DNA of 64,000 nucleotides from Lepeophtheirus salmonis (Eukaryota > Arthropoda > Copepoda > Siphonostomatoida > Caligidae): the NCBI RefSeq assembly GCF_016086655.4, contig NC_052141.2:5828001-5892000 (forward strand), read 5' to 3'. Numbering within the stretch: the first letter of the stretch is position 1; every line of letters starts with the position of its first letter. Under the pieces are notes generated by a model that searched no databases, was not told the DNA's origin, and was given only the letters and a program-made list of their open reading frames with translations. Of this stretch, positions 10,446 through 23,640 are shown piece by piece. Position numbers and translations under genes: made by a program.

Positions 10446-11474
10446 TTTTTGCATTTATAAGAGCTTAATATTTATGCAAAAAAACAAACATGAATAAATA
10501 AAAAATTTATTCAAAATAATGGATTTCTGATTTACTACGCCCTATATGTTGAAGTAGTCAAAGTCGGAGCTAAATTAAGTGTCAAACATCACATAAAGCC
10601 TTTGAACTGTAGTTGACATCCTTGGGTATCTCAACATACCCCAAAAGTTTAAATATATTGCCCATAATTGATTGAAACATGTCTATAAAATATTTGAATG
10701 TAAAGTGAATAATGGGCCATATTTGTCAAGATTGTTTTTATGTTAGTTTACCACATAGTATGTAATAGAAATTCCATTTGTTCGTTAGTTAAATGAATTA
10801 AAAGTTTGGGAATATCTAACCCCCTTCAAACTCTTTAGTCTATCTATATAATGTCTCTCAAAAATTGAAAGAAAAATCAATTAATTTTAATCCATTTCGT
10901 TTTCTGTCAAACTCTTCACAACAAAAAGAAATAAATTGTAAATATTTTCCTTTCAATGTAATTAAATTCTATTGTTTTTTTTACGTGTGTTCTTTTTTTC
11001 TCATTACTAAAAAAAATCCATTCAGACATATGGTATTATTGTGTTTGACTGAGAGAGTAGTCAGGGATTAATTCAAAGACAATTTGACGAAAGAAAATTC
11101 AATTACGAAATCCAATCTGATTAAAAAAAAAAATAATAATAACAAAAAAACAAATAACATCAGTTGGGATCCCGGTTTTTAAAAAGAAATTAATTTTTGT
11201 ATTTTTTCTCAATGTAATTGGATTTTTTTTCTCTTCCAGGAGTAAAATGAAAAATCATACATGAATTATTATTTTGAACTAGGTAAAAAATGACGAATGA
11301 TTATTACCAGTAATGTAAATAAATCGGGGTTTAACAAGTCCATGCTTTCAGTGTGGTAAGAAAGAATCATTACTCCTAAGCCTCAAAGATTGAAGCCAAT
11401 TATAATATCACATAACACTATGGTAGAGAAGACTCTTCCAAAATCATGTACGTCTGTTCCCCCGACTATTAAAT
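10446..11474. other. intergenic DNA with a weak dispersed-repeat copy
   Basis: Around 10570-10690 the words ataattgattgaaacatgtctataaaatat match the 3' part of the ~350-bp dispersed repeat family seen at 21800-22540 and 51260-51960. Otherwise the stretch is A/T-rich with no recognised coding region. Confidence 0.45.
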
Positions 11475-12150
11475 AACGGAAGGTCCATTGAAATCTGAGC
11501 CTTACTTATTCAATGATTAATGAAGGTTGAGTGATTGAAATTAATTCATAATTCCATATATTAAAGCATAAACAATTAGTTACAAAACAAACCGAACCTG
11601 AGCTCTCTAGCGTGCGTACAAGTCGAGAAAATGACACTTGAACGTGATCAACTAAGTTCCATTGTCATACTTCAAGCAGTTGGGCGTCTTCAAGACCCCT
11701 GTCTACGGCGTCAGCAAGTCCAATACGTTAGAGAGGAAGAAGGCTCTGTTGAAAATACCAAACTTGACCCAGAAAAGTTAAAGAAAACAACACAGACCAA
11801 TGCCCTCAACTCTGTGAGGGTCAATGCAAAAGATCTCGTGGTATTACACCAGACCGTCCGGAGAGCTATAAAAAAGTCGGTGGAAAGAACCCTGTGAGAG
11901 TGGGGAGGCCACTTTTGATACCAGCAATGAAAGAAACCCATCTCCACCGTTACAAGACACTTTGAGTTCCTTTGAACTCTTTTTTAACACTTTTGGCCCT
12001 CTACAGCCCTGATGCCAACCTCCTGGACCACGACTTTCATGTACTTGTCGAGGGGTAGGCCTGCAGTGTCCTTCATCCAAACATCGAGTCCCTCATAGTC
12101 ACTGTCTGACAGCACTGGGACACCAAGACAGATTTCTATATATTTGTTGG
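11475..12150 (+). mobile_element. internally deleted DD37D transposon, family A copy 1, 3' truncated
   Basis: The left end resembles the family tip (ggtccattgaaatctga), followed by the shared leader attaatgaaggttgagtga. A transposase start, MTLERDQLS, lies at 11631. The N-terminal DNA-binding part runs on with HQTVRRAIKKS, then frames change. After KETH at about 11940 the middle of the gene is missing. The sequence jumps to the third-Asp region (SPDANLLDHDFHVLVEG at about 12008-12060) and the tail segment HPNIESL. The first two catalytic Asp are absent. The right inverted end is missing. The same deletion is seen in the copy at 42503-43201, which argues that the deletion predates amplification. 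Confidence 0.75.
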
Positions 12151-12514
12151 AGTAAAAATATCTATTTGTGATGTACACAAACTGGGTTTTAATAAACCCA
12201 AGCTATCAGCTTGGTAGAAATGTTCAGTTCCAAGCCTGGAAGATCCTAAACCAAGCATATAATAATTCATAATCGCCCGAGCAAATAATACTTGATAATC
12301 ACTAATAATTGAATATCGAAAGGGAAACTGTTTCTCCTCCTAAATACTGGAAAAGGTTACACGCTCCAAGACATGAATGCTTCCCAAAGTAACCTATTCC
12401 ATCTTAGCATAAGAAAGATTTGGAAGAATTAAAGACAATGATCTGATGCGCCAAAAATGATGTTAAATCTTCTTGAGCCCCAGAGATAATAATATTTCCC
12501 ACTCTTTGGTCACA

Positions 12515-12725
12515 TTAGAAATAAGATACTTAGAGTGGTACTACCTAGGATCCATAAACTCTATTAAGAAGAATGGTATCATGCGTGACGTCATTATTAT
12601 CCTAAAGAACTTATATATATATATTCTGGCTATACTACTAAAAGTAGGGACATTTTTGGGATCCCTGATCACCAAAGAATGAATTACTGAGCTGCGGTTA
12701 ATGTGAGGGCCCCTCCAATTTCTAC
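12515..12725 (+). repeat. direct repeat, first copy
   Basis: Words such as gatacttagag, tggat-ca-taaactctatt, gaagaat and tgacgtcattatta recur in the same order at about 13060-13210, with a shared ggaccctcc-like tail. Identity is moderate. No coding signal is present. Confidence 0.55.
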
Positions 12726-13059
12726 ACAAAATTATCAAGCGGAAGCGCGCTCATTATTTCGAATAACAAACGAGAGGTAAAGTTCGATAAAATTTTCGTT
12801 CCTTAACATAAATTTATATTATTTTTTCAGTTTCTACGTCTTATGAGATAACATCCAAAAATATGGTATGTCACAAATTGTCAGAAACACTTGAGGTTGT
12901 CTCAAGACACACTATACTATAAGACAAATTGAGCAAGAGAACGCTCATTCCTTTATTAAATGAGCGGGAGTGAAGGACACTCAGGATTTCCTGAGCAGAC
13001 GAATGCTCGGGTAATCACCCTATCATTATGTAAATACTATTATTAAAATATATTGTAAC

Positions 13060-13210
13060 GTAATCTAGATACTTAGAGAGTGGAACTAACATGGATCAAT
13101 ATACACTATTTAGAAGAATTTTGTAATGTATGACGTCATTATTAAGCTAAAACAGAACGTTTTGGGGAGACACATATTCAATATTGAGGACCTCTGGCGA
13201 TTCTTACTAT
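13060..13210 (+). repeat. direct repeat, second copy
   Basis: Second copy of the segment at 12515-12725, offset by about 545 bases. The intervening DNA contains a small hairpin, gctcatt ... aatgagc, at about 12944-12966. Confidence 0.55.
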
Positions 13211-15515
13211 ATTCAAAATAAATTTAAAATACAAGCCCATAGCGACTGTTAACGTCCATCACGACTTGTCTGTAGAAGTACGGTGCTGGTATCAGAGAAA
13301 AACTCCGTAGGATTTTAAGCGATAATTATGACTGAAAATATAGAATGAGTATTACGTAGAGCGCAAAACCTCTGCCTAAAATCAAGGTGATTTATGAATC
13401 TGCATTTGATCCAAAGGTATGGTCCATTATGCATTTTTTCTTACTGTGAATATATGTATGGACACTGTTCATATGGAGGTTGATCAAAATCGATCCTGAA
13501 CCTACCTCCGTGGAAATCCAAGCACTAAGCAAACTTTATATGTATAAAGAAATGCTTTAAGGTTTTCGAAAGAAAGGTAGCTTACTCTTAGTCTATAAAA
13601 TTTGAGATCATGTCAAGTTTTGGGTTGAAAGAAAGTGCCCTAGTAACTATTCTTGTACATAAGACAGTCTCGGTATTTTTAAGTCCCAAAAAAGTCTATG
13701 ACTTTGAATATTTTTAACAAGACATTCATAAGCCAAGCCAACCCCCTAAGCATTGGCTTCTTTACAACTCTACGAATGATTAACTTATTTATATAAAAAG
13801 TATTTTAATTTATATTTTACAAAACAAATTATTACTTTTTTTTTCTTATAAGGGGCCGAGAAATGTATTAAATTATCTTTAATTTGCTGTAGGTTTTTCA
13901 AACATAATAGACACCTGTTGTTTTATTTATCAAGCTACCTTTTTCGAATAATGAGTTACAAAACACACTCTGGAAAACTATATAAATCAACGAGATCTTA
14001 GCTTGACTCTATACTCTATATAAATTAAAAAAAGTCTATAGACAAAACCCACATCAAGTTTGTGATGTGTGGACTCGAACAATTGTTGACTCGGTTCGAC
14101 TCAACTTGAATCAAATGTTTTTTAATTCACTCAAATTAAAAAAAAAAAACACCCAACTTTCCAACAATAAAGCTTAATGCTCAATTCGAGCTAGTTCGAA
14201 AAAGTAGTCATGTTTTGAAGAAAATAACCACTGTAACATTTTCATCTTGAGCTAACACATCCAGTTCAAAGTTTGAAAGGAGACAAAAAGTTTCGTCAAT
14301 AAAGATTCAATACGTCATTAGTCCTTATTTCGCATCTATAAATCATGACATAAATTATTCTAACCTATAACAAAATATTAATAATTTTTGTAACTAAAGC
14401 TATCCCGTATTTACCAAAAAGAGAGACTATTCTTTTCTTTTTATTCGTTCTATCGAAAAACTTTTAAAAAATCTTTTGAAACACTTTTTATAGGTTAAAC
14501 AATTGTTTATCAAAACTATTTTTTATCCAAAGTAACAAAAATGTATTTTTAGAATCAATATTTACTAAGGAAAGAGCGATTTCTTTATTCATTATTTGAT
14601 CTAGATGTGTGACGTAAATGACAATACAATTTTGGATAGGTAAATTTCATACCATATGACAACTTTTCTACAATAGTCGTCATCAAAATAAGTTGAAAAT
14701 ACAACCGCTTTATTACTCAGTCATATATAATAATAATTTTTTTAAAAGAAGAGACAATTAAAGGACAGATTCTACTTGGTGTCTTCTCTCAAAAAAGCAA
14801 GATCTCATTAGAAGGAAGGGCTCTTAGTAAGTCCTTTATAGCTCAGAAAATTACTGAATATCGAGTTGATAGTCGGATTGATATTATATCCATACATATT
14901 GCCGCTACTGCAAGGTTCCCTACACTTTTATTGAAGATCCCTACTTCCCAATGGTCATGTTGTAGTTAGGCGTTTGATCAAATACCTTCCACAGATATGT
15001 CGGTGCGATATGAAAATGCTCTGCATTTTATGATTTGACCAATATTAATTATTATAATATTAATCAATATTAGAGTATATTTTATGTTTAAAGGCAATTC
15101 CAGCCTTGTGTACGTTATATTCAGAAATAAATAAGAGAACTAAGCTGAACATTGAACAGGCATTGATTTGAATTACAAAAAAAAGAAAAAAGTTATGAAT
15201 TATTAGGTTTTATTAGAGGATTTTAATTTTAAAGTAGGATACGTTACGCAACTAACAAAATTGTATTCTCTTTTATTAATATGATGGAGGATGTGTACAT
15301 TGGAGTGAGGGTTTCTCGTTTTAATTTCTTTTTTTATTCAAAGATACCGTTGTCTGTCCCTCCCAGTCTTTATTCTCATTAAATAATAAGACATCAGTCA
15401 TCTCATGGACTGCCAAATAATATGAAATTCCCCTTCGTACAAGAGAAGATACGTCTTACAATGAATTTTATCCACACAGGATATAAACATTCAAAACAGT
15501 TTTTGCACTCGTTTG
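13211..15515. other. intergenic DNA, no gene seen
   Basis: No recognised reading frames. At about 14070-14230 several tcga-containing words (ttgactcggttcgactcaac) make a locally repetitive patch. The rest is A/T-rich with homopolymer runs. Confidence 0.45.
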
Positions 15516-15517
15516 TA

Positions 15518-15961
15518 CAGGGTGCGGGTTTACCATTAAGATTTTTTTTTAACCGGATTTTCTTGAGAACCCTTAGTCGTACAGCTTTAAGAACCAGTTT
15601 ATCAGATTCAGCAAGCAATTTTGTATACGTTCTGTTGGCAAAGCGTTGAAAAAGTCCTCCGAGTACGACTGTTGTGCAGCGATAATTGTCGCCCTCTGTG
15701 CAGGCCGTGCGCCCAAAGAGATCATCGACTTATGATAATAACAATATGAACAAAGATCACCTGATCAATGCATGCAGCAGGTTCTGCCTCAGGTTTGAGG
15801 CTGTGGTTGAGGGTAAGGGTGGTTGGATTGAATGATTAGGTTTATGGAGGGTCCCTCCGTTTTTATATAAATGGATTTGTGAATATCTCTACTAATGTAA
15901 GAAATAGAAAGGTTTATGTCCCGGTTTCGAAAATTCTTAATTCATAAACTGCACCACCCTG
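15518..15961 (+). mobile_element. 444-bp Tc1/mariner deletion derivative (N- to C-terminal fusion)
   Basis: The ends are cagggtgcgggttt at 15518 and, on the other strand, cagggtggtgcagttt from 15961. Both are flanked by TA (15516-15517 and 15962-15963). Inside, a frame reading CCAAIIVALCAGRAPKEII fits the first helices of a transposase. It is followed almost at once by NKDHLINACSRFCLRFEAV and EGKGGWIE with a stop at about 15830, which is the C-terminal signature of the superfamily. The whole catalytic core is gone. It is a MITE-like derivative that could only be moved by a transposase supplied from elsewhere. Confidence 0.78.
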
Positions 15962-15963
15962 TA

Positions 15964-18900
15964 TATTCCTTCCAATATTTCTCCTATTTCATTTTGTCCG
16001 AAATTCAAAATAATCATTTGAAATTCGTTCGAATTGATGAATTGAGTGTGTTTTCTGAATGAGTTTTTAAATCGTTAATTACCTCTTTATTCGATGTTCC
16101 AATGAAACAACGCTTCTCATAACCACGGCTTCCTAACATATTTGTCAATGTTTTTATTTTAAAAAAATCTCAAAAGTAACGCGCTTGATGTGTATTTAAC
16201 GTACGTGAACGTAGACACCTCTTAGAATTGTCCGACAATGCATAACAAACCCTATAATGTTTAATTTTGTGTTTATATGAACGCAAATATTCTCTAAAGT
16301 AGACTTTCCTCATAAAACACAAGTTGACATCGTATTTTTATTGTCTCAGCTTCATTTTTATCAAGCTTAGAGTTTTGTGGCTTCGCTGTCCTTAATTTAT
16401 TTTCTAATCAAACTCATGTACTTAAAATCCATAAAGTTATAAATTTGTAAGATTTTTTCTAATGAGTTATTTTCCAGCGATTTGAAGCATTCAAAATATT
16501 AAATAGTGTAGCAATTATGAGATGTTGAACTGTCACTCAATATAGTTCTACCTCTCGTCAGTTTATTTGTAGGGGCGAGGGGGGGCCAATTTTTTTTGGT
16601 ATTCTTATATTTATTGCTATTTTTGTGGGAGTCCTTATTTATTCGGTCTATGGATGTCATATATATGAATATAATATGAGTATTTCCACTTGAAATATTT
16701 TAATGGCCACAGATCCTATTAAAATAAATTTCAGTAAAAAATGGTTCATCTAAGCAAAATTATTTAATTTCAAAAATGAGTCAATATAAAAGAGGGCAAA
16801 ATTAATTTTTCTAGGCCAAATCCGCCGGGATATCTTCTTTTTTTTCGCAGGTTTGTTTAAAAATTTTAAAATGATCTATTTCACTGAAAAGAAATCATTT
16901 TTATTATTTTTTTTTTTCTTCAGAGCAATGATTTTTTCAAGAATTCCTCTACATGGGGAGGACTACATCCCTTCTAGACAAATCCTTGCAGACGCCCCTG
17001 CTGTTAGAGTATCAGAAAATACAAAAAATAACGACAAAAATTTTCAATTTTTGTTCGTATTATATACGTTTTGATGTGACAATTTTGCTAAAATTACTAC
17101 TTGAAGTGGGAATGAATAGTCGGCCAAACTTAAGCATTAAGTGGACCACGAGTTGGCCATCCCTGGTATAGAAAAATTAAGTCTTAGGGTCGGCCGTATC
17201 TGTCCTATCCTGGGACCAGTCATTATGACTTAAAAAATATCTGATTCTTTCGATTTTAATGGTTAATTTGTATCTATAATATGGAAATAAGATATTAGAA
17301 CGATCTATTAACATCTTTTTAATACATTTTAGAGTCATATATATAATAAAACTGGGCATTAAAGGCTTTTATTTTTGATAGAGGGAAGTTGTTGGGTCCT
17401 TTTATTTGTTCATCACATTATCCAATAGTTGACTACTTTCTTTAATTTATATATTAAATGCAAATGTCTGTGTGTTTGTCCACGAATCACAGCCAAATCG
17501 ATTAATTGATTCGGACGTGATTTTTTACGTAATAATGCAATGTAAATAATTTTTGTATGTTCCGGAAAGCAAGGGGCAAACCTACTTTAGTATGAATGAA
17601 AAAAAGGGGTTATATTGTTATATGTCTTGGTCGTTTAGGTCCCCAAAATGGCCCGACCTCACGGGAAAACACTCTATTAGATTCACTTTATTTCTGTTTA
17701 CAAATAAAAGTATATATTTTTTTATTTATTATCTTTCTAATATAAATTTGTCAGTCGAGTACTTTTTTTCGTGACTGATATACATCTTAGATGATATTAA
17801 AACCTTATTTTGAGGGATTCTTTTGCCTCTATGGGGTCTTTTCTTTCCATTATTTTTTTATGTTGTGTTTTTTCCTCTCTTCATTCTTTGATTTTTATCT
17901 GAAATTGATATTCTAAAAGCATAGTATGTTAGAGGTAGAAAAATTTGTTTAAATATATATATATTTTTTTAAATCGGACAAATAATTTGTCTTAAGATTT
18001 ATTTCTTACCTAAGATTCTTCAACTCCTTTCAATCACCGATTGGAGATAAAATACTTGTATACCGGGTGCTTAATTGAATATTAGACATGTTGAGTCTGT
18101 AACTTTAGCAAGTACAGGGTTGGCAGGCTTGTTAATTAATGTTAATTTTCTCATGCATGTTGGAGGAGGTTTAACTACAGGACTCTAGGCAAAGTGTGGC
18201 CACTTAAGGCAAGGAAGATAAGGTTTAGTAGTTCTTAATTGTGATTGGCTTAAAATTAGAAGCTGTTACATGTTCCTCAAGCTAGCCACGCAGCCAGTGG
18301 GGGAGGAGTATGATTAAGGGTGACAAAGTTAGGAAAATAGTCTTCCTTGTTTGGTAGATTTAACTGTTTATGTTATCCTTGACCGGTCTTTTCCTAGAGT
18401 CGCTTAGGTTTAGCAATTGTTTTTTAATATACTGGTTCAACCATCTTTTTTGCATAAACAAACAACTAACATAATTATTTCTTCATTCCCTCATCATGAG
18501 CGAGAAAAAAGAGCTAATAGGGTGCACATCTCATATCTCCTAGTATTCATTACTTTTATAGATGTGATATTTAAATACTCCAAGTAATACTTCTCATGAA
18601 AGTGAAAAATATGACTATATGCTTATACGAATTGGACATGACAATACAAAATGAATTTAAATCTATATATTATTTGTGATGTGCTTCAATTGATTATAAT
18701 TGATCCTTGGATCATGGCTGGATACGTAGTGGGGTTCTTCTCTAATATCATAGCTGATTGCATCTAACCCAAATTAAACGTCATGAAAGCTATGCTAAAT
18801 AATGGGGTGACCAAATTGATTGTTTTTTTAAATAGACTGGATGTTATATTATTTAAATCTATGGCCTTAATGATACTAAATATTACCCTTTTTCCCTTCC

Positions 18901-20704
18901 TTAAACTCACCTTGCGACCTTACCATCAATACATTCAATCTGTGAACAAAACAACCCTAGGCCTAGATGGTCTGTAAGGTTGTTATCATTTTTAAAGTAT
19001 TCTTGCAGAGAGAACAATAATCATACCGTACTGTAGAACGGGGTTTTTCCCCAACTTTTTTCGAATATCGACTATGGCTAGTGGGAAAAAGTTGTGATAG
19101 GGTATACAAAATTGCGTATGTCAAGTTGGATTGTCGTACAAGGTCATCATCTTTAGGTCGTGCATCTTGATCAAATGTTGAAAAAAAGACAAGGATACTT
19201 TACTTAGTAAATAGGTAAGTTAAGAAGGCATTTTTAATTATTTTGTATAGAATACAATTTTGATAGACATTTATTAAACCAAAAAAAAAATGTTCTAAAA
19301 TTATTCTGTAGAACAAACCAAAAGAGAAAAAAGTTTGGACAATTAAATGATCGATATATCACATAATATTATTATTATTTTTTTTTACATATTCAAAAAA
19401 GAATGATCAATTTTTTGTGTGCTAATCTCTCCTTTTCTTCCATAGGGTAGCTTTCGGAATAAACTTTATTAATATCTTTTAAATGATAGAATAATGCCTA
19501 ACATAATTAATTAATGCAAAATAATGATTAATCCTATATTTAAATATTATATTGCCCAAATAAAGAACTTTTGTTTCCTTTCAAACTCTGAATTAGATGT
19601 GCTTCCTAAACTAGCTCTTGTTGAACCATAGCACATCTCTTTCGAACTAGCTATAATCGAAATTCAAAAAAAGTTGATAAAACCTAGCCTAACACACAGT
19701 CCTTATATTTTGGATTTGACAATATAATGCCGTGTGATAATAGGAAAAGACAGCTGACAAGAACAGACAGTAATAGTAAGGCCTTGAAATATAAGAACGT
19801 GCTTAAAAGTTAAAAACTACATTCAAACCGATTTTATCGGTCAAAGTTAGATAATAATAATTAATTATCTCCTGGATCCTGTATCAAAATCGGATAGAGT
19901 GCTACGTGTGGAAACTAAGCGGTCAACCAACTCATCAAGGAGTAGTATGTATGTACTTCATAAAATAATTAATCAATAGAAAGTTTCTACTCTCAAAAAG
20001 TATTTATAAGTAAATTGAATAATAACAAAAAATAATCAAAAATATAAATCGGGGATAAGATTTACCATTTTATGACGCACCAGTTGGTCTCTTTTCTCTA
20101 TTGGTCTAATCATATTCCCCCCTCTTTTGATATAAAGCCTTCGAGATACAGATATTTATTTTTTGGGGCTAAATATTAATTAAAAATTTGTTAATAAGTT
20201 AAACCTTTTCTATCTCTTCTTTCTTTTCTTTTTTCCAAAGATAATTACGTCTTATAAATAAATACTTTTATATATCTTTGTACTATATACTAAGTATATT
20301 ATTAATACTTATAGGAGGGGGGACAAAGATTTTTATCAGGTTCTCACGGTGGCAAAAGAAACAAATACTAATCTATATATATATATATGTATATCGTTGT
20401 AATAAATATGACCTATCGATGATTGAACCCCCCAAAGTCAATGTGATTAAAAGTCCCGGATCGAAAAAGGCTTGAGAGGTGAACAGCTTAGCTGTTACAA
20501 CGTTTTATGTGATTAGGTACAAGGATCTTTGGGAGGAAGGATATAAACACAAAATCCCATTCCGTATATAGCAATTAGTTTTAATGCCAATCCTTATTGC
20601 TACTCCGAGTCCAACAAGGACAACAAACGCTTTGGACAGTACTCCACCAGTTGGTTGGTTCTCTCATGAATCATTAATTCGATTCCGAGCCTTACAAGGA
20701 CATA
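15964..20704. other. long intergenic stretch with one hAT-like end
   Basis: Nearly 5 kb without a recognisable gene. At 16960-17000 the sequence gaggactacatcccttc followed by ttgcagacgcccctg matches the right tip of the AT-rich hAT-like family; a possible left tip (taggggcgaggggg) is at 16570. At 17460-17540 a patch reading gtctgtgtgtttgtcc resembles a common dispersed-element sequence. At 18060-18420 base composition is less A/T-rich, but no frame or structure stands out. Short ORFs elsewhere look random. Confidence 0.4.
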
Positions 20705-21511
20705 CTCTGACGGATTGATCCATTAAAATCTAAAGACTTTGAATTTAAACTTCAAAGTGAAATAATTTATTCATTAACAATCGAATTTCAACGAAATTAA
20801 TAGTATACATAGATGTGTGTATGAGCTCTCCTAATCATTAATTTACCCATCCTTATTGGCCATGATGGTTTCCAGACGGTAGGAAGGCCTGGCACATCCT
20901 GCGGATGTGGTCCTCTGTCATGGCGTAACAGTGCTATCTGACAGTGACTGTGAGGGCTTCGCTGTTTAGGCGACGGACACTACAGGCCTTCCCCTCAATA
21001 TGTACCCAAAAAGTGTGGTCAAAAGTCTTGCAACGAAGGAGATGGGTTTCTTTGATTGTTGTTGTAAAAGTGGCCTCTCCACACTCAGAAGGCTCCTTCC
21101 GCCTACTTATTTGATAGCTCTCTAAGCAGTCTGGCGTAAAACCCCTTGATCTCCGCCATGGGCCCTCATAAATTTGAGAGGATTGGCCTTACCTGTTTTC
21201 TTTAACTCTTCCGGCTTTAGTTTGCCTTTTTGACAGAGCCCTTCTTCCTCTCCAACATTTTGGACTTGCTCACAGCGTAGACAATGGTCATGGATACCCT
21301 TTAACTGCTTGGGGTGCGGGAATAGAAATTCGTCAAGCACGTTCAAGTGTCATTTTCTCGACTTGTGCGTAAGTTAGAAACCTCAGATTTGTTTTATTTT
21401 GTGACCAATTGTTTATGCTTTAATATTTGCAAATATTAATTGTAAATTTCAATCACTCAACTTCATAAATCATTGAATTAGTAATTCTTTAGACTTCAAT
21501 GTACTACGCAG
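20705..21511 (-). mobile_element. internally deleted DD37D transposon, family A copy 2
   Basis: TA dinucleotides flank both ends (20703-20704 and 21512-21513). The tips carry the family words ccattaaaatct and cattgaagtct. On the minus strand a transposase starts at 21353 (atgacacttgaacgtg, identical to copy 1). It reads the DNA-binding part CLRCEQVQNVGEEEG and EELKKTGKANP. The sequence then passes KETH and RCKT and jumps directly to FWVHIEGKACSV, skipping the catalytic core. It ends with MTEDHIRRMCQAF. The deletion junction is close to, but slightly wider than, the one in copies 1 and 4. Several frame breaks are present. It cannot encode an active enzyme. Confidence 0.78.
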
Positions 21512-21794
21512 TATTTTCTTATCCGTTTTCTTTTAATCAAATTACAAATTGGACTGTACATATCATGTATGTGTAACCAATCACCTTTAAGAAGACAAAC
21601 GTCTTTGAAGAAAAACCGAAATGTATTTTTCTTCGTAGAAAAATAATTCTACTTTTTATTGAGCAAGTTGATAATATATTGTTATGTAGGCTTAACAGAT
21701 GAATAATCAATTATAATTGGATAAAAAAGCCTTGAACAAAAACGAATCTATATATTTTTTTGGAGGATATTTTGTTAATATCCAACTTTGTTCA

Positions 21795-22190
21795 GAACAT
21801 TAGTTTAATCTTTTAAATGGACCATGGCCCAAAAAGTACCTGTGATTTTTTTCCAAATTGAGACTGAATTACTTATATTTCTTTTTTTGTCCGAATTATT
21901 ATCCTTTACAATCGAGATATATTCGTTATAAACCCCTTCAGTGATTCGAAAATTGCCCTTAAAGTAGCAAAATTGATTGTCGCAATAAAATAATGAGCTA
22001 TTAATCCATTTTATGGCTGAAAGGGCCCATATCGGGGTCAATAAAAGTTTCTTTAATCAAATGAAGCTTTTAAACTATAGATTATATTATTAAGTATCTT
22101 ATTTCATCCCAGTAATTTGAATAATAAGCCAATAATTGACTCAAGTTTGTTATGAATATTGGGCTGTACGTGTCCATGAAGAAAAAATAT
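21795..22190 (+). repeat. ~350-bp dispersed repeat (family R), first of a head-to-tail pair
   Basis: Diagnostic words in order: attgcccttaaagtagc, aattgattgtcgcaataaa, ggctgaaagggcccatatcg, ctttaatcaaatgaag, catcccagtaatttgaataa, and ataattgactcaa with atattgggctg. The same series occurs in copies at 22200, 28860, 39020, 51262 and 51600. No coding content is supported; the ORFs inside are incidental. The family could be a SINE-like or other non-autonomous element. Confidence 0.75.
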
Positions 22191-22199
22191 TAAGATTTT

Positions 22200-22540
22200 C
22201 TTTATTTTTGTTCGAAATTGTTTTTTTGTTGACACACTAGTCTAGAAGAGTCTAGATCACCAACGTTTCTATTCTTAATAGAATTATATTCTATTGAAAA
22301 ATTATTCTTATTAGGCCTTTGGGTCCGGCTAAAATTGCATTTAGAGTAGACAACATTGATTGTCACGACAAAAAAAAAAAGAGAATTGATTGATTTTATG
22401 GTTAAAAGGGCCCATATCGGTAACAAAATAAGTCCTTCAGTCAAATAAAGGATTTAAACTATCGTTAAAATCCATGGGTATTCTAACGAACCCACAAATT
22501 TGACTGACAAACATATAATTGACTAAAATATGCCAATGAT
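22200..22540 (+). repeat. family R repeat, second of the pair
   Basis: Carries ggttaaaagggcccatatcgg, then gtcaaataaaggatttaaact, a tattctaacgaaccc variant and ataattgactaaaatatg. It follows the first copy with almost no spacer, so this is a dimeric arrangement. Confidence 0.7.
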
Positions 22541-22734
22541 ATTGTCACTTTAAACCCCGAGTAGTCCATCCAAATCGGAACACTTCCAATTTAAAAATTC
22601 AACAAAATATACTTTATTAATTAATAATTGAAAAGATGACAAATCTTCCTTGTTATGTTCAATTCCTAAAAAAAAATAATACTTTTTCCCTTCTATTGGT
22701 CACATTGCAACCAAGAAACGTAGAAATGAACAGC

Positions 22735-22905
22735 CATGTAGTCCATTAAAGTCTAAACACATTGAATATAAAATTTCATCAAGATATAATTTATTTATTA
22801 AGAAATCCACATATTTAGTACTATAAATAGATGCATGTATGATCTCTCTCAATCATTAATGTAGCCGCCCTTGGCGGAATTGATGGGTTCCTGGCTGGAG
22901 CGGAA
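22735..22905 (-). mobile_element. 3' end fragment of DD37D transposon family A
   Basis: The tip gtccattaaagtct, the following A/T-rich untranslated part, and the last codons (minus-strand SAKGGYIND) match the right end of the other family A copies. Only about 170 bases are left; the rest is absent. Confidence 0.65.
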
Positions 22906-23220
22906 TGAAATAGAATAGAAAAATAATGAAACATTTAAATCATCAGGAAAATTAGTTTTTATCATTTATCTCTAAGAAAAATGGATCAAAAGTATATAAC
23001 ATTCGGAACAATCGAACTAAACGGTCCCTTTTTCAGTTTTTTCTTGTCTTGACCGCTTAATGCAGGTTTGAGTGTATTTGTTGTACATCAATATAGTAAC
23101 AAATCTTAATAAAAAAAGCAAGAAAAGGATAAAATCTCTATTGTTTTTTTCTGTTTCATATATACGTACATGAATAGCCGAATATTATTGGTAAATCATA
23201 GTTAATTAAAGGCTTGTTAC

Positions 23221-23640
23221 TACGGGATGGTCTATTGACATCTAAAAAATGACTAATTCAATCATTAATGAAGGTTGAGTGATTGAAATTAATTTATATT
23301 TCCATGAAACCCATCTCCTCCATTGCAAGCCTCTTTGGAATGAGTCTTTTACACTCTTTTTTCATACTTTTGTATTTGCAGTGTACGTCATCCGACACCG
23401 AGGCCCTAAAAGCCACCGTCACCCAGTACTGCAACGCCATGACAAATAACTACATCGGCAGTGGGTGTCAGGCCTTCTGACACCACCTAAAAGCCATTAT
23501 TGCCGCTAAGGGCGGCTAAATTAATCATTCAGAGAGTTCAAACACACATCTATTTATAGTATTAATAATTTTGTTGAAATTCCATTCTTAATTAATAAAT
23601 GATATTTGTTGAATGTTTGGATTTTAATGGTCCACTCGTT
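23221..23640 (+). mobile_element. short family A derivative (DD37D), 420 bp
   Basis: Both ends resemble the family tips: left ggtctattgacatct; right, on the other strand, gagtggaccattaaaatcc. The leader attaatgaaggttgagtga is followed at once by aaacccatctcc. The N-terminal coding part is therefore also lost. The sequence then reads the tail TEALKATVTQYCNAM and GSGCQAF with a stop, and IIAAKGG in another frame. This is a smaller derivative than the other copies. Confidence 0.72.

Noticed and set aside
21795..22444. Overlapping 78- and 80-codon minus-strand ORFs that resemble each other
   Set aside because: They lie in two adjacent copies of the R repeat; the similarity is repeat-derived and other copies do not keep the frame.
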